From Cellulomonas sp. (GTDB taxonomy: Bacteria; Actinomycetota; Actinomycetes; Actinomycetales; Cellulomonadaceae): DNA of 6,004 nt. Made by a program: the position numbers and the translations under genes. A model generated the notes under the pieces. That model searched no databases. It saw nothing but the letters and a program-made list of their open reading frames with translations, and was not told the DNA's origin. Each line of letters starts with the position of its first letter. Position 1 is the first letter of the stretch. This document shows positions 1 through 4,944 of the stretch, piece after piece. Where the stretch lies: contig JAPSIJ010000154.1 in NCBI GenBank assembly GCA_031178805.1, positions 1-6,004 of the forward strand. Reading direction: 5' to 3'.

Positions 1-14
1 CCCGAGTCTACCGG

Positions 15-90
15 TGCTTCGAACCCGTACTACTTGCTTCTGATTCGAAGTAGTACTAGCGTCGTCCGCAGTTGCTTCGAACCCGAAGCA
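15..90. promoter_or_regulatory. Operator-like array of dyad repeats upstream of the MDR gene
   Basis: Two 18-bp dyads share the pattern TGCTTC-N6-GAAGYA, at 35-52 and 73-90. A third TGCTTC half occurs at 15-20. The 13-bp string TGCTTCGAACCCG is repeated exactly at 15-27 and 73-85. The palindrome TTCGAA occurs three times (18-23, 44-49, 76-81). A separate perfect inverted repeat, GTACTACTT/AAGTAGTAC (27-35/48-56, 12-nt loop), encloses the central dyad. The central element overlaps the predicted -35 and spacer; the right one lies just after the predicted transcription start. This fits cooperative binding of a dimeric repressor. HxlR, MarR and TetR regulators commonly control such oxidoreductase genes, but the family cannot be told from here and no regulator gene is in the window. 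Confidence 0.6.
34..62 (+). promoter_or_regulatory. Candidate sigma70-type promoter for the quinone-oxidoreductase-like gene
   Basis: A -35-like TTGCTT (34-39) and a -10-like TAGCGT (57-62, fitting the actinobacterial TAnnnT pattern) are separated by exactly 17 bp. Transcription would start near 69 and give a leader of about 43 nt before the ATG at 112. The stretch is clearly AT-richer than its surroundings. The 9-bp inverted repeat 27-35/48-56 overlaps the -35 and fills most of the spacer, the classic place for a repressor to block polymerase. The hexamers and spacing are seen directly; promoter function is inferred. Confidence 0.55.
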
Positions 91-100
91 CATCACGGAC

Positions 101-106
101 GGAGAG
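101..106 (+). promoter_or_regulatory. Shine-Dalgarno site deciding the start at 112
   Basis: GGAGAG ends 5 nt before the ATG at 112 (7 nt counted from the GGAG core). It supports that start over the upstream in-frame TTG at 34, which has no such site. Confidence 0.7.
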
Positions 107-111
107 AGACC

Positions 112-1047
112 ATGAAGGCAGTGCGCTTCCACCAGACGGGCGGCCCCGAGGTCCTGCGCTACGAGGACGCCCCCCAGCCCGTGCCCGGGACGGGCCAGGT
201 CCGCGTCCGGGTCGCCGGCTCCGCGTTCAACCCCGCCGACGGCGGGATGCGGGGCGGGTTCCTGCCGATCCCGGTGACGCTGCCGCACGTCCCCGGCTAC
301 GACGTCTCGGGCACGGTCGACGCCCTGGGTGACGGGGTCGAGGGCCTCGCGGTGGGCGACGCGGTCGTCGGGTTCCTCCCGATGGCCGCGGACGGCGCGG
401 CGGCGGAGTACGTCGTCGCCCCGGCCGACGCGCTGGTGCCGGCCCCCGCCCGCATCCCGCTCGCCGACGCGGCCGGGCTCCCCTCGGTGGGCCTGACCGC
501 CTGGCAGGCGCTGTTCGAGGCGGGCCGGCTCGAGGCGGGGCAGCGGCTGCTGGTCAACGGCGCGGGCGGGCCGGTCGGCGGCTACGCCGTCCAGCTGGCC
601 GTGCGCGCCGGCGCCCACGTGATCGCGACCGCGAGCCCGCGCAGCACGGAGAGCGTGCGGGCGGCGGGCGCCCAGGAGATCGTCGACCACACCACGACCT
701 CGCTCCTCGACGCGGTGGCCGAGCCCGTCGACGTCCTGCTCAACCTGGCGCCGATCACGGCGGAGGCCTTCACCGCCCTCGCCGCGCGGGTGCGCGACGG
801 CGGCGTGGTGGTCTCCACGACGCCCATGGTGGCGACGCCGGGCGACGAGGCGCGCGGGGTGCGGGCCGAGACGATCTTCGTCCACCCGGACGCGGACGTG
901 CTGCGCCGCATCGTGGACCTGGTCGACAGCGGGGACCTGCGCGTCGAGATCGCCGGCCGGGTGCCGCTGAGCGAGCTGCCCGCCCTGCACGCGCGGGCGG
1001 AGGCCGGTCAGGTGCACGGCAAGGTCGTGGTGGTCCCCACCGCGTGA
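112..1047 (+). CDS. Zinc-free MDR-family NADPH:quinone oxidoreductase-like enzyme
   Basis: This 311-residue protein has the size and layout of the quinone oxidoreductase/enoyl reductase branch of the medium-chain dehydrogenase/reductase superfamily. Family members reduce quinones or alpha,beta-unsaturated carbonyls in the cytosol with NADPH. The N-terminal GroES-like domain opens with MKAVRF and holds HVPGYDVSGTV (59-69) and VGDAVVGF (81-88). The Rossmann dinucleotide motif is NGAGGPVGGYAVQLA (149-163), whose AGGxVG form is usual in this NADPH-using branch. The cysteine and histidine zinc ligands of alcohol dehydrogenases are absent. I chose ATG 112 because GGAGAG (101-106) lies at proper spacing before it and the family motif begins there. 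An in-frame TTG at 34 would add 26 non-family residues and lies within the promoter. The gene is apparently monocistronic, followed by a hairpin, with operator-like dyads upstream suggesting inducible repression. The exact substrate is unknown. Confidence 0.9.
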   Translation: MKAVRFHQTGGPEVLRYEDAPQPVPGTGQVRVRVAGSAFNPADGGMRGGFLPIPVTLPHVPGYDVSGTVDALGDGVEGLAVGDAVVGFLPMAADGAAAEYVVAPADALVPAPARIPLADAAGLPSVGLTAWQALFEAGRLEAGQRLLVNGAGGPVGGYAVQLAVRAGAHVIATASPRSTESVRAAGAQEIVDHTTTSLLDAVAEPVDVLLNLAPITAEAFTALAARVRDGGVVVSTTPMVATPGDEARGVRAETIFVHPDADVLRRIVDLVDSGDLRVEIAGRVPLSELPALHARAEAGQVHGKVVVVPTA

Positions 1048-1053
1048 CGGGCC

Positions 1054-1095
1054 GGTCCCGTGCCGCGCCACGCCGGCGCGGCACGGCACGGGACC
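1054..1095 (+). terminator. Long GC-rich hairpin after the MDR gene
   Basis: The left arm 1054-1069 begins GGTCCC and ends GCGCC. The right arm 1075-1095 begins GGCGC and ends GGGACC. They pair over 16 bp, with a 5-nt bulge (GGCAC, 1085-1089) in the right arm and a 5-nt loop (1070-1074). The bulge is a small tandem duplication of GGCAC, so the stem can pair in two registers. The hairpin starts 6 nt after the stop codon. There is no T-tract, as is common for actinobacterial terminators. Function is inferred from position and stability. Confidence 0.6.
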
Positions 1096-1128
1096 GCACC
1101 TCCCGGGTAGGCCGCCGGAGTCCTGCGG

Positions 1129-1134
1129 CAGACT
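1129..1134 (+). promoter_or_regulatory. Candidate -10 element for a leaderless GNAT transcript
   Basis: CAGACT, one mismatch from the TAnnnT -10 pattern, ends exactly 6 nt before the GTG at 1141, so transcription would begin on the G of the start codon. There is no Shine-Dalgarno sequence before this GTG, which agrees with a leaderless mRNA, a common type in Actinobacteria. No convincing -35 hexamer is visible. Confidence 0.4.
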
Positions 1135-1140
1135 CGGGAC

Positions 1141-1698
1141 GTGAGCGACCACCGCCGCGTGACCACCGGCCGCCTCGTGCTGACGGCGCCGGCGCCGTCC
1201 GACCTGCCGGAGCTGCACGCCCTGCACGCCGACCCGCGCGGGTACCGGTACGTGCCGCAGGGCCGGCACACCACCCCCGGGCAGACCGAGCGCCTGGTCC
1301 GCGGGTACTCCGGCTCGTGGGCGCGGTACGGGCTCGGGGCGTGGGTCGTGCGGTCGGCCGAGGACGGTCACCTGGTGGGCATGGGCGGCTGCAGCGTCCG
1401 GGCCGACCTGGCGTGGAACCTCTACTACCGGATCGCTCCCGCCGAGTGGGGGCGCGGCTACGCCCACGAGCTGGCCGGCGCCGCCCTCGCCGCCGCGCAC
1501 GAGCAGCGGCCGGACCTCCCGGTGGTCGCCTACCTCCAGGAGGCGAACGAGGGCTCGCGCCGGACCGCCGAGCGCACCGGCCTGCGACGGGTCTGGCGCG
1601 GACAGGACGCCGGCGACGCCGACCCCGGCGCGGTGCGCCTGGTCTACGCGGACCGCGACCTCGACGACGTCGTCCTCGCGGCGTTCACCTCGCCCTGA
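1141..1698 (+). CDS. GNAT acetyltransferase, RimJ/RimL type
   Basis: This 185-residue protein is a single GNAT domain of normal length for the RimJ/RimL-like (Acetyltransf_3) group, which transfers acetyl from acetyl-CoA to protein N-termini or small amines. The opening TTGRLVLTAP (8-17) is the usual first strand. IAPAEWGRGYAHELA (98-112) is motif A, with the pyrophosphate-binding loop WGRGYA (103-108). NEGSRRTAERTGL (136-148) is the conserved Asn/Ser helix followed by the Gly-Leu turn. The C-terminal part, after about residue 150, is more divergent. The GTG at 1141 is chosen because the first strand follows at once and a -10-like element sits at leaderless distance; no Shine-Dalgarno site exists. 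The gene stands alone between two hairpins and is convergent with the broken SDR, so its neighbours give no clue to the substrate. Confidence 0.85.
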   Translation: MSDHRRVTTGRLVLTAPAPSDLPELHALHADPRGYRYVPQGRHTTPGQTERLVRGYSGSWARYGLGAWVVRSAEDGHLVGMGGCSVRADLAWNLYYRIAPAEWGRGYAHELAGAALAAAHEQRPDLPVVAYLQEANEGSRRTAERTGLRRVWRGQDAGDADPGAVRLVYADRDLDDVVLAAFTSP

Positions 1699-1717
1699 CC
1701 GCCGGGTGTCGATCCGA

Positions 1718-1734
1718 CGGCCGGGACCCGGCCG
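1718..1734. terminator. Palindromic hairpin between convergent genes
   Basis: CGGCCGGG (1718-1725) and CCCGGCCG (1727-1734) form a perfect inverted repeat around a single A. A realistic fold is a 6-bp stem with a 5-nt loop. It lies in the 44-bp gap between the GNAT stop and the SDR stop on the opposite strand, where a bidirectional terminator would be expected. No T-tract follows on either side. Confidence 0.45.
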
Positions 1735-1742
1735 CGCGGCGC

Positions 1743-2614
1743 TCAGCGCAGCCCGAGACCGCCGTCCGTCGTCAGCACCTGCCCGACGACCCACGACCCC
1801 GCCGGCCCGACGAGCCAGCCGATCAGCCGGGCCGGGTCCGCGGGCTCGCCCCACCGGCCGAACGGCGTCGCGGCCCGCAGCGCCTCGAGCTCCGCGAGCG
1901 GCCGGTCCGTGGTGGCGGGGTCCAGGTAGCCGGTGTTCACCGGCCCGGGGTTCACGGTGTTCAGCACGATCCCGAGGTCCAGGAGCTCGGCGGCGACGGT
2001 CGCGGTGACGCCCGCCAGCGCCGCCTTGGAGGCCGCGTAGGCCACCTCGCCGCGCATCGGCCCGTGCAGCTGGCCCGACGTCATCCAGACGACCTTGGGC
2101 GCGCGGGCCGGGTCGGCGGGTCCGGTGCGGGCCGGGCGCTCGCCTGGCCGCGTGCCGCCGGCGGGCGGGCGGAACTGCGCCGCGAACCGCTGGGTGAGCT
2201 GGATCGTCGACCGGGTGTTCGTCTGCCAGAACGCGTCCAGCACCTCGGGCGTCATGTCCAGGATCGAGCCGTCCCCGCCGCTGCGGGCGTGGTTGCACAC
2301 CAGGACGTCCACCGTCCCGGTCAGGGCCCGGGCGGCGTCGACCACCCGGTCGACCTCGGCGGGGTCACGCAGGTCCGCGCTGACCCGGTCGGCGACCGCG
2401 TCGCCCCGCAGCGCGTCCCGACGCCCTCGGCCACCGCCGCGAGGTCGTCCCCGCCCCAGGGCTGCTCCGCGTCGTGCGGCGCGAAGTCGTGCGTGACGAC
2501 GCTCGCACCCAGGCGCGCCAGCTCCCGGGCGACGGCGAACCCGATCCCCCGGCGGCGGGAGACCCCGGTGACGAGCGCGGTCCGACCGGACAGCGGCAGC
2601 TCCTCGACGTGCAC
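1743..2614 (-). pseudogene. Short-chain dehydrogenase/reductase (SDR) interrupted by a one-base frameshift
   Basis: Two minus-strand frames together make one classical SDR, an NAD(P)-dependent cytosolic oxidoreductase. The first frame runs from GTG 2614 and carries the cofactor motif TGVSRRRGIG (16-25). The second ends at 1743 and carries CNHARSG (107-113, replacing NNAG), the catalytic Ser in MTSG (180), YAASK (Tyr193, Lys197), the NPGPVNTGY region (222-230) and a C-terminal TTDGGLGLR. The frames join at V65, near 2417-2422. Restoring one base (GTC-GGG to GTC-CGG-G) gives 290 residues, a normal SDR length, and a continuous helix EGV-RDALRGD. As read, translation yields a 97-residue dead-end product. 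A proline/arginine-rich insertion (about 150-172) before the catalytic Ser strand looks longer than usual. The start is supported by a -10-like TACCGT 6 nt upstream and by LSGRTALVTG following. The defect may be a true mutation or a sequencing error; no slippery heptamer suggests programmed shifting. Confidence 0.85.
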
Positions 2615-2620
2615 CCGGTG

Positions 2621-2626
2621 ACGGTA
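2621..2626 (-). promoter_or_regulatory. Candidate -10 element for leaderless SDR transcript
   Basis: Read on the minus strand, TACCGT matches TAnnnT and ends exactly 6 nt before the GTG at 2614. Transcription would therefore start on the first base of the start codon. There is no Shine-Dalgarno sequence. The same geometry is seen before the GNAT gene at 1141. I see no clear -35 hexamer. Confidence 0.5.
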
Positions 2627-2723
2627 TCCGGCCGTGGCAAGGGAAATCGCCGACGGCGCCGGGCGCGGTCCTCGACGTGCCGCGCGCGGGCCGCCGCGCG
2701 AGACTGCTGGTCACCGACGGATC

Positions 2724-2730
2724 AGGAGGT
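2724..2730 (+). promoter_or_regulatory. Strong Shine-Dalgarno site for the DUF2188 gene
   Basis: AGGAGGT, a near-perfect anti-16S match, ends 5 nt before GTG 2736. It fixes the start there. Reading the same frame from the upstream ATG at 2634 would add 34 low-complexity residues that do not resemble the family. Confidence 0.8.
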
Positions 2731-2735
2731 CACAG

Positions 2736-2960
2736 GTGAGCGAGGGCAACGGCGTGCACACGGTGCACCGCGACGGCGCGTGGGTGAACGAGGTCGGGGG
2801 CCGGCAGGTCGGCGACCGGTACGACCACAAGGACGCCGCGGTGTCCGTGGGCCGCGAGGAGGCGCTCACGCGCCACGCGGAGCACCACATCCACGGGCTG
2901 GACGGCCGGGTGCACGAGAAGAACTCGTACGGGCACGACCCGCGCAGCATCCCGGGCTGA
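2736..2960 (+). CDS. Small DUF2188-domain protein
   Basis: This 74-residue protein is almost entirely one DUF2188-like domain. It opens with VHTVHRDGAWVNEV, passes through YDHKDAAVSVGREEA and ends in HIHGLDGRVHEKNSYGHDPRS. That is the family's usual order: two short strands, an Ala-rich helix entered by a T/DKxxA-type turn, then a strand with G-x-DGR/K and a terminal NSYGxDP motif. The function of DUF2188 proteins is not established; they are small, soluble and often found alone. The protein is rich in His and charged residues, with no signal peptide, membrane segment or cysteine. GTG 2736 is chosen because of the strong AGGAGGT ahead of it. The gene is divergent from the SDR across 121 bp that must hold its promoter, although I could not pick a convincing -10. 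A hairpin follows, so it is probably monocistronic. Confidence 0.85.
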   Translation: MSEGNGVHTVHRDGAWVNEVGGRQVGDRYDHKDAAVSVGREEALTRHAEHHIHGLDGRVHEKNSYGHDPRSIPG

Positions 2961-2977
2961 CCCGTCCGGCCGCGCCA

Positions 2978-3020
2978 CGGGCGCGCCCCCGCAGAAAACC
3001 TGCTGCGCCGGGCGCGCCCG
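2978..3020 (+). terminator. GC-rich hairpin after the DUF2188 gene
   Basis: CGGGCGCGCCC (2978-2988) pairs with GGGCGCGCCCG (3010-3020). Inside this, GCAG (2991-2994) pairs with CTGC (3000-3003), leaving an A-rich loop (AAAAC). Unpaired CC and GCGC-type linkers separate the two stem segments. It starts 17 nt after the stop. Each outer arm is itself palindromic, so the arms are direct and inverted repeats at once. No T-tract follows. Confidence 0.55.
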
Positions 3021-3039
3021 CGGTGGTGTCCTCCTCCCC

Positions 3040-3819
3040 GTGGAGACCGCACACGACCGCACCGCCCCCGCCGACCGCGCGGCGCTGACCGCCCGCGCCC
3101 GCACGGCGCACGCCGACGCCTGGGCGCAGCAGGCCGAGCTGCGCCGGCACGCCGGCGGTGCCGCCGCCGACCTCCCGGGCATCCGCCTGATGACGAGCGG
3201 GCTCGACCACCCGCAGTGGAACCACGGGGACGTCACCGACCCCGCGCTGGTCGACCTCGACCGCGTGCGGGCGTGGTTCGCCGGGCACGGGGTGCGCTGG
3301 GGCGTCCGCGTGCCCGCCGGGGCGCCGTGGCCGCACGGTCGTCGCCTGTTCGGTCTGCGGCTGATGACGCTCGACCCGGCGGCGCTCCGGGCGGTCCCGC
3401 CCGTGGCGGGGCTCCGGGTGCGCGCCGCGGCCGGCGACGACCTCGCGACCGTGCTGGACCTCGACGCCGCGGCGTTCGGCGGGCTCCCCTCGCCCGCGTG
3501 GCTGCGGCCGCACCTGGAGTCCGCGGCGGTGACCACGGCGGTCGCCGAGCTGGACGGCGTGCCGGTGGGGACGGCGTACGTCGTCCGCTCCGACGGCCGC
3601 GCCGGGCCCGCGGCGTACCTGGCGGGCGTCGGCGTCCGGCCGGAGGCGCGCGGCCGCGGGGTCGCGGCGGCGATGTCGTCGTGGCTGCTCCGCGACGCGT
3701 TCGCGCGGGGATCCCGGTTCGCGCACCTGCACCCCGACGACGACCGGGCCGCGCGGGTGTACACGCGGCTGGGGTTCACCGAGGTGGACGGCCTCGACGT
3801 GTACGTCGACCTCGGCTGA
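3040..3819 (+). CDS. GNAT acetyltransferase with an extra N-terminal region
   Basis: The 259-residue product has a clear C-terminal GNAT domain (about 124-259). It contains motif A, VGVRPEARGRGVAAAM (197-212) with acetyl-CoA loop R-G-R-G-V-A (204-209), and motif B, RAARVYTRLGF (236-246). This predicts acetyl-CoA-dependent N- or O-acylation in the cytosol; the substrate is unknown. The first 120 residues include an Ala-rich helix (13-45), then LMTSGLDHPQWNHGDVT (50-66) and a helix/strand pair. They look like the degenerate GNAT-like N-terminal half seen in tandem or two-domain GNAT proteins, but they lack an acetyl-CoA loop. GTG 3040 gives the full-length form. It has no Shine-Dalgarno and no good -10, so the start is the least certain in the window; the continuous family-like N-terminal half argues against a much later one. 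It ends at a hairpin shared with the convergent cupin gene. Confidence 0.82.
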   Translation: METAHDRTAPADRAALTARARTAHADAWAQQAELRRHAGGAAADLPGIRLMTSGLDHPQWNHGDVTDPALVDLDRVRAWFAGHGVRWGVRVPAGAPWPHGRRLFGLRLMTLDPAALRAVPPVAGLRVRAAAGDDLATVLDLDAAAFGGLPSPAWLRPHLESAAVTTAVAELDGVPVGTAYVVRSDGRAGPAAYLAGVGVRPEARGRGVAAAMSSWLLRDAFARGSRFAHLHPDDDRAARVYTRLGFTEVDGLDVYVDLG

Positions 3820-3874
3820 CCGGGCCGGGGCCGGCCGGGCACGCCCGCCGCGCCCGGCCCCGCGCCCGGCCCGG
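3820..3874. terminator. GC-rich inverted repeat between convergent GNAT and cupin genes
   Basis: CCGGGCCGGG (3820-3829) pairs with CCCGGCCCGG (3865-3874). The intervening GC-only sequence contains further GGCCGG/CCGGCC pairing that can extend or replace the stem. It fills most of the 63-bp gap between stop codons on opposite strands, as a bidirectional terminator would. There is no T-tract, and such GC-only sequence forms inverted repeats easily, so confidence is moderate. Confidence 0.45.
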
Positions 3875-3882
3875 CCGAGGGG

Positions 3883-4281
3883 TCAGCGGCGCCCGTAGTC
3901 CGCGTCGCTGACGTGCTCGAGCCAGGTGACGACCTCGCCGTGCTCGTCCGCCTCCTGCAGCGCGACGTGCGCCATGAACCGGTCGGCGGTGGCGCCGTGC
4001 CAGTGCTCCTCCCCCGGCTCGATGCGCACGACGTCGCCGGGCCGGATCTCCTGGACCTCGCCGCCGCGGCGGGCGACGTAGCCGATCCCGTCGGTGACGT
4101 AGAGGGTCTGGCCGCGGGGGTGGCGGTGCCAGGCGGTGCGCGCCCCGGGCGCGAACCGGACGTGCGCGCAGCCGATGGCGGTCTGCTCGTCGGGGTCGCG
4201 GACGGGGTCGATGAAGACGGTGCCGGTGAACCAGCTCTCCGGGCCGGCGGCGGTCCGGCCGCCGCTGGTGGTGATCTGCAT
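3883..4281 (-). CDS. Small metal-binding cupin, (R)-hydroxynitrile-lyase-like
   Basis: This 132-residue single-domain cupin has the two conserved barrel motifs. Motif 1 runs GARTAWHRHPRGQTLYVTDGIG (split here as GARTAWHRHP, 46-55, and RGQTLYVTDG, 56-65), with probable metal ligands His52, His54 and Gln58. Motif 2, PGDVVRIEPGEEHWHG (81-96), supplies His93. WFTGTVFIDP (17-26) and the C-terminal WLEHVSDADYG (120-130) closely match what I recall of the small Mn-dependent bacterial cupins described as (R)-selective hydroxynitrile lyases. That activity may be incidental and the native role is unsettled, so I do not assign a reaction. The start ATG 4281 is supported by GGAAGGA (4289-4295) at good spacing. 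It is the last visible gene of the minus-strand set, 51 bp after the lipoprotein gene, and shares a terminator with the convergent GNAT gene. No signal peptide is present. Confidence 0.87.
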   Translation of the reverse strand: MQITTSGGRTAAGPESWFTGTVFIDPVRDPDEQTAIGCAHVRFAPGARTAWHRHPRGQTLYVTDGIGYVARRGGEVQEIRPGDVVRIEPGEEHWHGATADRFMAHVALQEADEHGEVVTWLEHVSDADYGRR

Positions 4282-4332
4282 CGGGTGATCCTTCCGGTGG
4301 GGTCGCGGTGCGGGTCCGGGCGGGTGCCCGGC

Positions 4333-4920
4333 TCAGCCGCCGGCCGCGGCGAGGGTGACGGTGACGTCGCGCGGACCCGCGGCGAGCAGGTCCGTGGCGG
4401 CGTCGTCGACGGTGCCGAGGCGGGCGATGCCCGTCCAGTAGCCCACGTCGCCGTAGTACAGGACGAGGTCGCCGGACGGCGCGTACCAGCCGATCTCGCC
4501 CGGCGCCGGGTCGTCGCCCGCCGGCATGCCCGCCATGGTCAGCGGCGGGTCGAGCGCGGCGATCTTCTCCACGCCGTCGAAGTCGGCGAACGTGAGGGTC
4601 AGCGGCAGCCGGGACGCGAGGTCCCGCGCCGCGGGGTTGTCGCGCAGCAGGCCGGGCACCGGGGTGCCGTCGATCGTGAGGACGACCGGGGTGCCCGCCG
4701 CGGCCGGCGTGGTGCCCGGTGCCGGCCGGGGCGTCGGGTCCGGCGTCGTGCCGGGCGTCGTGCCCGGCGTCGTGCCGGGCGTCGGGTCCTGCGGTGCTGC
4801 CACGGTCGTGCTCCTCCCGGGGGCGCGGTCGCCGCCGCCCGCCGCCGCGCAGCCGGTCAGCGGCAGCGCGCAGACGGCGACGACCGCGGCGGCGGCGAGC
4901 GGTCGGGACGGTGCGGGCAC
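4333..4920 (-). CDS. Lipoprotein with cyclophilin-like domain
   Basis: The 195-residue product begins with a lipoprotein signal peptide: basic Arg6, a hydrophobic Ala/Val/Leu run (8-20) and lipobox LTGC with Cys24 as the lipidation site. A low-complexity linker rich in Pro, Thr and Gly (about 25-77, with PGTT repeats) then leads to a C-terminal domain (about 78-192). That domain shows VVLTIDGTPVPGLLRDNPAA, LPLTLTFADFDGVEKI (105-120), GEIGWYAPSGDLVLYYGD (141-158) and RLGTVDD (167-173). This order matches the bacterial cyclophilin-like fold family (Cyclophil_like), which resembles cyclophilin in fold; prolyl isomerase activity is not implied. The protein should sit on the outer face of the membrane. 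GTG 4920 follows an AGGAGG (4926-4931) at 5 nt. It lies 24 bp after the alcohol dehydrogenase gene and 51 bp before the cupin gene, so is probably co-transcribed. Confidence 0.87.
   Translation of the reverse strand: MPAPSRPLAAAAVVAVCALPLTGCAAAGGGDRAPGRSTTVAAPQDPTPGTTPGTTPGTTPDPTPRPAPGTTPAAAGTPVVLTIDGTPVPGLLRDNPAARDLASRLPLTLTFADFDGVEKIAALDPPLTMAGMPAGDDPAPGEIGWYAPSGDLVLYYGDVGYWTGIARLGTVDDAATDLLAAGPRDVTVTLAAAGG
4741..4785. repeat. 12-bp tandem repeat in the lipoprotein linker
   Basis: Three copies of a 12-bp unit (CGGCGTCGTGCC with G/C alternating at its first base: 4741-4752, 4753-4764, 4765-4776) and a partial fourth (4777-4785) encode the PGTT-type repeats of the lipoprotein's linker on the minus strand. 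Being in units of whole codons, copy-number change would alter linker length without breaking the frame. Confidence 0.85.
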
Positions 4921-4944
4921 GGTGCCCTCCTCGGTGTCGGGCGG

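Noticed and set aside
14..27. tRNA T-arm-like GGTTCGAA (on the minus strand), seen again at 74-84
   Set aside because: The flanks do not form a T-stem and no acceptor, anticodon or D arm is present. The motif is better explained as the repeated operator half site.
34..111. 26-residue N-terminal extension of the MDR enzyme from TTG 34
   Set aside because: It overlaps the promoter and operators, lacks a ribosome site and does not resemble the family, which starts at MKAVRF.
2410..2425. Programmed -1 frameshift in the SDR
   Set aside because: The join would need a -1 shift, but no X-XXY-YYZ slippery heptamer is present at the site, and classical SDRs are not known to use one.
1044..2621. 525-residue plus-strand open frame
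   Set aside because: It overlaps the GNAT gene out of frame and runs antisense to the SDR. It is Arg/Pro/Ala-rich with no domain; long spurious frames are expected at this GC content.
2615..2735. Plus-strand promoter for the DUF2188 gene
   Set aside because: One must exist in or near this divergent gap, but no -10/-35 pair was convincing enough to list.
2730..3842. 370-residue minus-strand open frame
   Set aside because: It lies antisense to DUF2188 and the second GNAT gene, both of which show clear family motifs. Its translation is low-complexity.
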